A stretch of 64,000 bases of DNA from Solirubrobacterales bacterium. GTDB taxonomy: Bacteria > Actinomycetota > Thermoleophilia > Solirubrobacterales > Solirubrobacteraceae. The notes under the pieces were generated by a model, which was given only the letters and a program-made list of their open reading frames with translations, was not told the origin of the DNA and did no database searches. Positions 38,325 to 46,173 of the stretch are shown piece by piece. The stretch's first letter is position 1; the number at the start of each line of letters is the position of its first letter. The stretch is from contig DAHUYL010000056.1 of the NCBI GenBank assembly GCA_027315255.1, positions 47,831 through 111,830 of the forward strand. Direction: 5' to 3'. Position numbers and translations under genes: made by a program.

Positions 38325-38721
38325 AGATGACAGTGAAGTCGGCGCCCAGGCGTCGGTAGGTCAGCTGGGCTCGCTCGTCGAGCGTCAGCAAGGTGTGGGA
38401 GTGTGCATTGGCTTCGATGGCAACCAAGCCGTCATAGCTCGCCCCGCCGAACACGCCGGCAGCCGCCAACGTTTGCAGGGCGCCCCGCCGTTCGGCATCG
38501 CCGAGCCGCAACGGCGGCTGTCGAAAGCGGCTCGTGAGCACCTCTGCGGCGAGCGCGGGCACGACCGCGAGACCGGACGGCAGCCGCGTCAGCACGGAAT
38601 AGGTCTCGATCAGGACGTGCGCCGGCAGAACATCCACTCCATCGAGCGCTGCCGCGGACGGCGCGTGTCGTGCGTGCCACGCCGACAGCGCGGCAATGAC
38701 CGCGCTGGTGTCGGCGGTCAG
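38317..38721 (-). CDS. PIN-domain toxin (VapC-like), apparent CTG start
   Basis: LTADTSAVIAALSAWHARHAPSAAALDGVDVLPAHVLIETYSVLTRLP...ASYDGLVAIEANAHSHTLLTLDERA; the track ORF starting at 38637 lacks the first catalytic Asp. Confidence 0.8.
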   Translation of the reverse strand: MTADTSAVIAALSAWHARHAPSAAALDGVDVLPAHVLIETYSVLTRLPSGLAVVPALAAEVLTSRFRQPPLRLGDAERRGALQTLAAAGVFGGASYDGLVAIEANAHSHTLLTLDERAQLTYRRLGADFTVISE

Positions 38722-38957
38722 CGTCGGCCTTGCTCCATTAACTCGCGAACCTCCGCGGCATCAAGACGCGCGTCGGTCGCAGCCACGAACCGAACACCAT
38801 GCGGACCGGTTTCGACGCTGACCTGCGAGGGGATTGCGACTTCGAGATGGCCGTCGACCGCGCTCATCTCGAGCTCGGCGCCGGCGGCGAAGCCAAGCTG
38901 CTCCCGCAAGGACTTCGGCACCACCAGGCGGCCTGCCGCGTCAATGGTGGCACGCAT
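38718..38957 (-). CDS. AbrB/MazE-like antitoxin
   Basis: MRATIDAAGRLVVPKSLREQLGFAAGAELEMSAVDGHLEVAI; alternative start at 38969. Confidence 0.82.
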   Translation of the reverse strand: MRATIDAAGRLVVPKSLREQLGFAAGAELEMSAVDGHLEVAIPSQVSVETGPHGVRFVAATDARLDAAEVRELMEQGRR

Positions 38958-38975
38958 GGCATTTAGCATGGCATT
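38954..38975. repeat. Perfect direct repeat GCATGGCATT x2, 12-bp period, overlapping the antitoxin start
   Basis: cacGCATGGCATTtaGCATGGCATTagg. Confidence 0.8.
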
Positions 38976-39199
38976 AGGATACCATCGATGCGCATCGAGC
39001 GCTAGCGGGTCTGTGGCCGCGTCAGCGCCTTGACGAACTTCTCCAGCTGATCGGTCGGCCAGCATCGGCTCGCGCCGCGAGCCCGCCGCTCGTGTGGTAC
39101 TCGGGGCCGGCGCGACCTCCGACGCTGGAGACACGGACCTAGCCGATGGCCCGCTTCAGCGGCTCGCTCTGCGTCGGCTTCTTGGCCACGGCGCCTCCC

Positions 39200-40615
39200 T
39201 CAGTACTGGGTGGGCTTCATGAGCGCATCTACGAATGTACTGAGTCCGTCGGTGTTCCAGCACTCGAACGCCTGGCAGTGGCGCTCGTAGGCCGAGATCA
39301 CGCTGTCGCCGTAGTTCCAGTACAGCCGCGGCTCCGGGTTCAGCCAGAACGTGCGTCCGGCCTGGGCGGCGAGCCGCGCGAATACGTCCTCGCGCGGCGG
39401 TCGGCCGTTCGTGCGCGCGTCGCCGAGGACGATCACGGTCGCGCGCGGATGCAGCTCGTCCTCGATCAGCGCGAGCAGCTCGGTCCAGACCCGGCCGTAG
39501 TCGGTGTAACCGGAGATGTCGGCGACGCCGGCGTCGCGGGAGACCGCGGCGGCCGCGGCGCGGAAGTCGCGCTCGCGCTCGAACACGTCGGTCACCTCGC
39601 TGACGCGCTCGATGAACACGAACGAGCGAAGCTTGCGGAACGAGTCGTGGAGCGCGTGCACGACCGACAGGAAGAACGTGCTGGCGCTCGTCACCGAGGT
39701 CGACACGTCGCAGATCACGAAGATCTCCGGGCGCCGCGGGCGTACCGGGCGGTAGCGCAGCTCGATCGGGACGCCGCCGGTCTGCAGCGAGGCGCGCATC
39801 GTCGCGCGCACGTCGACGTGGGCGTGCCGGCGGTGGCCGCGGAGCTCGTGACTCTGGGTTGCGAGCCGGCGCTTGAGCTGCGCGACCACCCTGTGCACGG
39901 CGGCCAGGTCCTGCACCGGGCTGGTGGGCAGCGTCCGGTCGAGCTCGGTCAGCGGCCGCTTTGGGGGGAGCGCCTCGGTGCGCTCGATCAGCCGCCGCTC
40001 GAGCTCCAGCCGCAGGTGCCGCTCGAACCGCCGCAGCTGCTCCGGCGGCACCCCCTCCCGGCGAGGGTCGCCCTCGGGCAGCTCCGGTCGACGCTCGGTG
40101 CGCAGCCCGAGCGCGCGACGGATGCGCTGCACGTCGACACCCAGCACGCCCGAGCCCTCGCCCTTGCCGAAGGCCGCGATCGCGAGTCGCGCCAGGTCCC
40201 GCAGGTCGGATTCGCTGCCGTGCTTGAGCGCCGCCGCGATCTCGCGCCGGAGCGCGTCGAGGTCGAGCTCCTCGCCGATGCCTGCCTCGCCTTCGCCTCG
40301 TGCCTGTGGCTCCGACACGCCGAGCCGCACCGCCTGCGCCTCCGTCGCCCGGAAGAAGAACCGCTCGAACACGAGCTCGAAGATGCGGCGATCGTCGGGC
40401 GACTTGGCGATCGTCGTCGCCAGTGCCTCGCGGAAATCCGAGGGTGCCGTCCAGTCGACGTGACGCAGCGCCTGGACCGCGTCGAGGATCTCGGAGGTGC
40501 CGACGGCCATCCCCTCGGACCGCAGGTCCTCGGCGAAGGCGAGCAGCTCGCCGTCGAACGTTCCCGGTTGGCGTTCCGGAAGTCCGCCGTAGATCAGCTT
40601 GGGTGGCGGGGGCAT
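39200..40615 (-). CDS. VWA domain-containing CoxE-like protein
   Basis: EIFVICDVSTSVTSASTFFLSVVHAL (MIDAS-like), FVFIERVSEVTDVFE, VIVLGDARTNGR. Confidence 0.87.
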   Translation of the reverse strand: MPPPPKLIYGGLPERQPGTFDGELLAFAEDLRSEGMAVGTSEILDAVQALRHVDWTAPSDFREALATTIAKSPDDRRIFELVFERFFFRATEAQAVRLGVSEPQARGEGEAGIGEELDLDALRREIAAALKHGSESDLRDLARLAIAAFGKGEGSGVLGVDVQRIRRALGLRTERRPELPEGDPRREGVPPEQLRRFERHLRLELERRLIERTEALPPKRPLTELDRTLPTSPVQDLAAVHRVVAQLKRRLATQSHELRGHRRHAHVDVRATMRASLQTGGVPIELRYRPVRPRRPEIFVICDVSTSVTSASTFFLSVVHALHDSFRKLRSFVFIERVSEVTDVFERERDFRAAAAAVSRDAGVADISGYTDYGRVWTELLALIEDELHPRATVIVLGDARTNGRPPREDVFARLAAQAGRTFWLNPEPRLYWNYGDSVISAYERHCQAFECWNTDGLSTFVDALMKPTQY

Positions 40616-40629
40616 GCGCGGTCGCCCGG

Positions 40630-41541
40630 CTAGCCGGCCGGGCGACCGCCGGCGACCGCGTCGGCGATCTGCGGTTGGAGCTTGACGCCGATGCGCTCGG
40701 CGACCGTGTCGAGATCCGTGCGGTGCTTGACGATCACGCTCATCGTCTGGCGGAAGGTGGCGGCGTCGATGTCGCCCGCTCCGAGCAGCAGCAGCGCTCG
40801 CGCCCAGTCGATCGACTCGGCGATGCTCGGCGGCTTCTTGAGGTCCAGCTCGCGCACGAGCTGGACGATCTCGACGAGCTTGTGGGCGACCGTCTCGCCC
40901 AGCTCCGGGCAGTGGAGCCGGACGATCCGCAGCTCGTGCTCCAGCTCGGGGTAGTCGAGCCACAGGTACAGGCAGCGGCGCTTCAACGCCTCTGTGAGCT
41001 CGCGGCTGTTGTTCGACGTGAGCAGCACGACCGGGTGGGTGCGCGCCTCGATCCGTCCGAGCTCGGGAATGCTGATCTGGAAGTCCGACAGCAGCTCCAG
41101 CAGCATCGCCTCGAACTCCTGGTCGGTCTTGTCGATCTCGTCGATCAGCAGGACGACCGGATCGGGCGAGGCGATCGCCGTCATCAGCGGTCGTGCCAGC
41201 AGGAACTCCTCGCCGAAGATGTCCTCCTGAACCGAGTCCCAGGCGGCGCCGTCGGCCTCGGCCTGGATGCGCAGGAGCTGCTTGCGGTAGTTCCACTCGT
41301 ACAGCGCCTTGGCTTCGTCGAGGCCCTCGTAGCACTGCAGCCGCACGAGCGGGCGGTCGAGGTAGCGCGACAGCGCCTTCGCCAGCTCGGTCTTCCCGAC
41401 GCCCGCCGGGCCCTCGACGAGGACGGGCTTGCCTAGCTTCGTGGCCAGGAATGCGACCAGCGCGGTTGCGCCCGCCGTCAGGTATCCGACCGAGCGCAGG
41501 CCATCCTCGACCTCGTCGACGGTCTTGGGCTCCGCTGCCAT
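40630..41541 (-). CDS. MoxR-family AAA ATPase
   Basis: KPVLVEGPAGVGKTELAKALSRYLDRPLVRLQCYEGLDEAKALYEWNYRKQLL; VVLLIDEIDKTDQEFEAMLLELLSDFQISIPELG. Confidence 0.93.
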   Translation of the reverse strand: MAAEPKTVDEVEDGLRSVGYLTAGATALVAFLATKLGKPVLVEGPAGVGKTELAKALSRYLDRPLVRLQCYEGLDEAKALYEWNYRKQLLRIQAEADGAAWDSVQEDIFGEEFLLARPLMTAIASPDPVVLLIDEIDKTDQEFEAMLLELLSDFQISIPELGRIEARTHPVVLLTSNNSRELTEALKRRCLYLWLDYPELEHELRIVRLHCPELGETVAHKLVEIVQLVRELDLKKPPSIAESIDWARALLLLGAGDIDAATFRQTMSVIVKHRTDLDTVAERIGVKLQPQIADAVAGGRPAG

Positions 41542-41574
41542 CCGGCCCAACTATAGGGTCAGACTTGGACCGGA

Positions 41575-42507
41575 TCAGCGCCCGTCGTCGCCGGGCTCGA
41601 GCGGAATCGTCAGCTGATCGCTGCCGACGTCGGGCGGTGGTCGGTCGCGCGGATCGCGGTCGCGTTCACGCCAGTCCGATTGCCAGGAGCGTTCGTCGGG
41701 GTCGGACCACTCGGGCCGTTCGGCTGGTCGCCACGCCGAGCGGACCGCACCGGGACGATGCTCGACCGGCGCCCGCTCGGGCTGAGCTCGTCCCTCGTCC
41801 CACGACTCCGGCTCATACCGGCCTGCGTCGCGCGGGCGCCGTTCGGACTCGAACCGCCGCTCGACGGGAGCGCGGCGTTCCGGGGAGCTGTGAGCGTTGC
41901 CGGTCGGGGGATGCTCCGGGTCGCGCCAGCGGCCGTCGAACACGGCCCCTCCCTCGGTTGCAAGCGGCGGCTCGGGCCTGCGTGCCGCCCGGAGGCGGGT
42001 CCCGGCATAGGTCAGGAATGCGGCGGCCAGCAGCGCGACGAAGATGCCCCACTGGATGCCTGACGAGAGGTCGACCTGGCCGCTGCTCGTCACCCCCTGC
42101 TTGTCGAACATCCGCCAGATCACGAGGAAGCACGTCCAGGCGCCGGCGACGGTGATCACGGTGCCGTCCCCACCGGGCAGGTGGAAGGCGCGACCCTCGG
42201 CCCGCCGGAACAGCAGCACGAGCACGCCGATCGCGACCACCAGGACAGCCGCCTCGACGAACGAGAACGCGCCCCAGCCGGTGAAGGACGTGGCCGGTAG
42301 CTGGTCGAGCTGATGCTTGGCGCTCTCGACCTTCGAGACCGCAACGAGTGTCACGCTGTACCACGGCAGGAACAGCGTCAGGAAGAGCGACAGCGCCGCG
42401 ATCGCCGCCAGGCGCTGCTGGGAGCTGAGCCGCCCCGCGGCGCGTACCACTCGGGCCACGAAGGACGCGGCGCGCTTGACCCCTGGGTCGGCTCGGGCGC
42501 TGTCCAT
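41575..42507 (-). CDS. Hypothetical membrane protein with charged, disordered C-terminal tail
   Basis: LSLFLTLFLPWYSVTLVAVSK; four hydrophobic segments; Arg/Glu/Pro-rich tail. Confidence 0.72.
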   Translation of the reverse strand: MDSARADPGVKRAASFVARVVRAAGRLSSQQRLAAIAALSLFLTLFLPWYSVTLVAVSKVESAKHQLDQLPATSFTGWGAFSFVEAAVLVVAIGVLVLLFRRAEGRAFHLPGGDGTVITVAGAWTCFLVIWRMFDKQGVTSSGQVDLSSGIQWGIFVALLAAAFLTYAGTRLRAARRPEPPLATEGGAVFDGRWRDPEHPPTGNAHSSPERRAPVERRFESERRPRDAGRYEPESWDEGRAQPERAPVEHRPGAVRSAWRPAERPEWSDPDERSWQSDWRERDRDPRDRPPPDVGSDQLTIPLEPGDDGR

Positions 42508-42972
42508 CGTGAGCGACTACCTTGCGGCCAGGGGGAGGGCCGCTGTTCGCCGGATTCGGGCCACAAAGGCGATTGTAGGCTCGCCGGTCCCTGCCGCTCG
42601 CCGCTGGCCAGCTGGGCCGGGCGCCGGTCGAGGCCTGCACCCGTGCCGCGCCTGAAGTGGACGTACGTCCAGACGCCGCCACTTGCCGCAAATGCCTCGG
42701 CCGGGGGTGGGTCGACGGACGCCCTACGTAGTTTCTACGGCCGAGCGGCCTTCATCCGTCCGTAACCCGGTCCTCTGCTTTCAAGCGTCCAGTTCGGCGG
42801 TCGATATCCCGGGCATGACCCCATCTGAGACCGGTTCGCCGCCGCCTTCCGGTCCGGGGCGGCCGGAGCCTGCCGCGGGGTGGGCGCAGCTGGGGACGGC
42901 GCCGCCGACCGGGCACTGGACGCCGACCGGACGCCGGACGCCGACCGGACCCTGGACGGAGTCGACCGCGGG

Positions 42973-45900
42973 ATGACGACGGTACCGGCCCTTCAACTCG
43001 AGCCGGAGGCCACCCGCCGCCTCAGCCTGCAGCTGTGGCAACCGTACCTGGTGCTTGCCGCGTTTCTGGCGGTCCTGTTTCTCGCGGTGCCGCCGTACAA
43101 GGGCTCGGCGTCCGTCAGCGAGCTGCTCGGCCTTGCCGGGATCGTCGCGCTCCTGGTCGGCGTGAGGCGCAATCGACCGCGCGCGATCGTCGCGTGGCGG
43201 TGCTTCGCGGTTGGCCTGGCGCTGCCGCTCGCCATGGACGCGGTGATCCAGTGGGCGCCGAAGCTGCTGCCAGCCGCGACCGTCGTGCGGTCGTGGACGA
43301 ACGTCGGCAGTCTGACGGTGTATCCGTTCGTGGCGGTCGGCCTGCTGATCCTCGTCCGCCGCAGCGGCCGGATTCTCGACGGTCCCCGCGTGATCGACTC
43401 GCTGATCATGACGCTCGGCGGCGCGCTGCTGCTGTGGGTCTTCCTGATCGCCCCGTTCCTCTACGACAAGGGGCTCACGGCGGGCGCTCAGGCGATGGCG
43501 CTGGGTCGCCTCGCCGGCGACGTCGTCGTGCTGGCAGCGGCGATCCGGCTCGCCGTCGAGGGCACCTCCGGCCGGATCGTCCTGCGCCTGCTGCTCGTCG
43601 GGGTCGGCTGCCTGCTGGCCGTCGACTTCGTCCACGGCGCGCTCGTCCTCCACGGCGCCTACGACGGCCAGCCGGCACTGCGCTCGAGCTGGCTCTGGCT
43701 CGCCGTGCTGTTCGGGGGTGCCGCGCTGCACCCGTCGATGCGCGATCTCGAGCAGCCGAACGGTGAGCGCGAGCCCCCGTTCACACGGGTGCGGCTGACG
43801 CTCCTGACCGGTGCGTCGATGATCGCGCCGTCGATCGAGATCACCAAGGGGATGAACCGCGCCGGGCTCGACGTGCGTGTCACGATCGAGGCCTCGGTCG
43901 TGCTGTTCCTGCTGGTCGTGCTGCGGATGGCATGGCTCGTCCGGGCCCGGGAGCAGTCCGTCAACCGCGAGCGGACGCTGACGGCTGCCGGGGCGATGCT
44001 GGTCGGCGCCACCTCCCGCGACCAGATCGCGGCGGCGGCGCTCGACGCCGTGCACGCCCTGATCGACGGCGATCTGTCGGCCCGTCTGTGCCTGCCCGAG
44101 GACGGCGGGATGGTCGTGTTCGGGGAAGGGCAGGGCCTCCTGCGATCCGTCTGGACGCTGCCCGGGCGCAACCTGTTACCGGGGCTGACCGATGGCGACG
44201 GCGTCGTGCGGCTGCCGGATGCCGCGCGGATCAGGCTCCGGATGGACGGGCTGCCCGCGCGAGTGGTCGCGCTCGAACTGCCGGCCGTCCGCGGCACGAC
44301 CCCCGGCATGCTGATCGTCGCGGGCGACTTCCGCGGCGCGGTGGGGGCGCTCAGCGGTCTGCGCACGCTCGTCTCGCAGGTCTCGCTGGCGCTCGAGAGC
44401 AACGCCCGCGGCGACGAGATGCATCGCCAGGAGAGCGAGGCGAGGATCAGCTCGCTGGTGCAGAACTCGAGCGACCTGATCACGGTGCTCGACGGACGCG
44501 CCCAGATCGTCTACCAGAGTCCGTCGATCGAGCGGGTGCTCGGCTACAGCCCCGACGAGGTGGTCGGGCGGCCGTTCGCGACCCTGCTGCATCCCTCCGA
44601 GCAGGGCCGGCTGCTGCGGCGGCTGACGAGTGGCTCGCGGAGTGGCGAGGGGGATCCGATCGAGTGCGCGCTCCAGCACCGCGACGGCAGCGTCCGTCAC
44701 TTCGAGATCGTTCACAACAACATGCTCGAGGACGGAGCGGTGCACGGGATCGTGCTGAACGGGCGCGACGTCAGCGAGCGCAAGGCATTCGAGGAGCAGC
44801 TCGCGCGGCAGGCGTTCCACGATCCGGTCACGCACCTGGCCAACCGGGCGCTGTTCACCGAGCGCGTCCGTCACGCCGTGGCTCGCAGCCTGCGCGAGGG
44901 GATCGGGCTGGCCGTGATCTTCATCGATCTCGACGACTTCAAGATCGTCAACGACAGCCTCGGCCATTCAGCCGGTGACCGCGTGCTGCTCGAGGTCGCC
45001 CAGCGGCTCGAGGCGAGCGTGCGTGCCGGCGACACGGTCGCGCGGTTCGGCAGCGACGAGTTCACCGTGCTGCTCGAGGACATCGACGGGGCTCAGGCGG
45101 CCGCCGAGACCGCCGAGCGGATCCTGTACGCGCTCGCGCAGCCGATGCGACTCGAGCGCAAGGACGTGGCCGTCCGCGCGAGTCTCGGGCTGTCGGTCGC
45201 CGAACCCGGTTCGCCGAGCGATGCCGACGAGCTGACGCGCAACGCCGACGCCGCGATGTACATCGCCAAGGCCGAGGGCAAGGGGAGCTATCGCCTGTTC
45301 GAGCCGGCGATGCACGAGAGCGTGCTGGCCAGGCTCGAGCTCCGCGCCGACCTCGAACGGGCCTTGGAGGCCAACCACTTCGAGCTGTACTTCCAGCCGA
45401 TCGTGCGGCTCGACAGCGGCGCGGTCACGGGCGTCGAGGCGCTGCTGCGCTGGAATCATCCGGCCCGTGGGCTCGTCCCACCCGACCAGTTCATCCCGTT
45501 CGCCGAGCAGAGCGGGCTGATCGTGCCGATCGGCCGCTGGGCGCTGCACGAGGGCTGTCGAGCCCTGCAGGAGATCCGCCGTCAGAGCGGCGCCGCCGAC
45601 CTGTACATGTCCGTCAACCTGTCGGTCGAGCAGCTGTTCGGCGACGACATGCTCGAGGAGGTGTGCGATGCGCTCGACCGCTCCGGCCTGGAACCCGAGG
45701 CGCTGACGCTCGAGATCACCGAGTCGGTGATGATGACCGACGTCGAGCTGGCGGTGCAGCGCCTGAACGAGTTGAAGGCGATCGGGGTCAAGCTGGCGAT
45801 GGACGACTTCGGCACCGGGTATTCGTCGATCAGCTACCTGACGCGGTTCCCGCTCGACACGCTGAAGATGGATCGTTCGCTGCTCAACATGGGCGCGGCC

Positions 45901-46173
45901 CAGATCACCTCGGGCCTGGCCAGCGCGGTGCTCGGGCTCGGCCACACGTTCGGGGTGGCCGTCGTCGCCGAGGGGATCGAGCACGAGGAGCAGTCCGCGA
46001 CGCTGCGCGAGCTCGGCTGCGAGCTCGGACAGGGCTACTACTTCGGCAAGCCGATGCGGCTGCGATCGTTGATCGACATGCTGCGCGGCGCGGGTGAGGC
46101 CGACCCCGCCCACGGAGCCGCCCACGGAGCCGCGGACGGCTCCGTGGTCAGCCGACCTGCAACGTCCCGGTGA
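42973..46173 (+). CDS. Multi-TM + PAS + GGDEF + EAL signalling protein
   Basis: PAS-like SSLVQNSSDLITVLDGRAQIVYQSPSIERVLGYSPDEVVG; GSDEF in VARFGSDEFTVLLEDI; EAL in TGVEALLRWNHP; DDFGTGYSSISYL. Confidence 0.92.
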   Translation: MTTVPALQLEPEATRRLSLQLWQPYLVLAAFLAVLFLAVPPYKGSASVSELLGLAGIVALLVGVRRNRPRAIVAWRCFAVGLALPLAMDAVIQWAPKLLPAATVVRSWTNVGSLTVYPFVAVGLLILVRRSGRILDGPRVIDSLIMTLGGALLLWVFLIAPFLYDKGLTAGAQAMALGRLAGDVVVLAAAIRLAVEGTSGRIVLRLLLVGVGCLLAVDFVHGALVLHGAYDGQPALRSSWLWLAVLFGGAALHPSMRDLEQPNGEREPPFTRVRLTLLTGASMIAPSIEITKGMNRAGLDVRVTIEASVVLFLLVVLRMAWLVRAREQSVNRERTLTAAGAMLVGATSRDQIAAAALDAVHALIDGDLSARLCLPEDGGMVVFGEGQGLLRSVWTLPGRNLLPGLTDGDGVVRLPDAARIRLRMDGLPARVVALELPAVRGTTPGMLIVAGDFRGAVGALSGLRTLVSQVSLALESNARGDEMHRQESEARISSLVQNSSDLITVLDGRAQIVYQSPSIERVLGYSPDEVVGRPFATLLHPSEQGRLLRRLTSGSRSGEGDPIECALQHRDGSVRHFEIVHNNMLEDGAVHGIVLNGRDVSERKAFEEQLARQAFHDPVTHLANRALFTERVRHAVARSLREGIGLAVIFIDLDDFKIVNDSLGHSAGDRVLLEVAQRLEASVRAGDTVARFGSDEFTVLLEDIDGAQAAAETAERILYALAQPMRLERKDVAVRASLGLSVAEPGSPSDADELTRNADAAMYIAKAEGKGSYRLFEPAMHESVLARLELRADLERALEANHFELYFQPIVRLDSGAVTGVEALLRWNHPARGLVPPDQFIPFAEQSGLIVPIGRWALHEGCRALQEIRRQSGAADLYMSVNLSVEQLFGDDMLEEVCDALDRSGLEPEALTLEITESVMMTDVELAVQRLNELKAIGVKLAMDDFGTGYSSISYLTRFPLDTLKMDRSLLNMGAAQITSGLASAVLGLGHTFGVAVVAEGIEHEEQSATLRELGCELGQGYYFGKPMRLRSLIDMLRGAGEADPAHGAAHGAADGSVVSRPATSR
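46122..46147. terminator. Perfect 11-bp hairpin in the convergent overlap region
   Basis: CCACGGAGCCG-CGGA-CGGCTCCGTGG, abutting the stop of the minus-strand gene at 46148. Confidence 0.6.

Noticed and set aside
45043-45075. Degenerate GGDEF (GSDEF) as evidence of an inactive cyclase
   Set aside because: GSDEF-type variants can be active in hybrid GGDEF-EAL proteins; not sufficient to claim loss of function.
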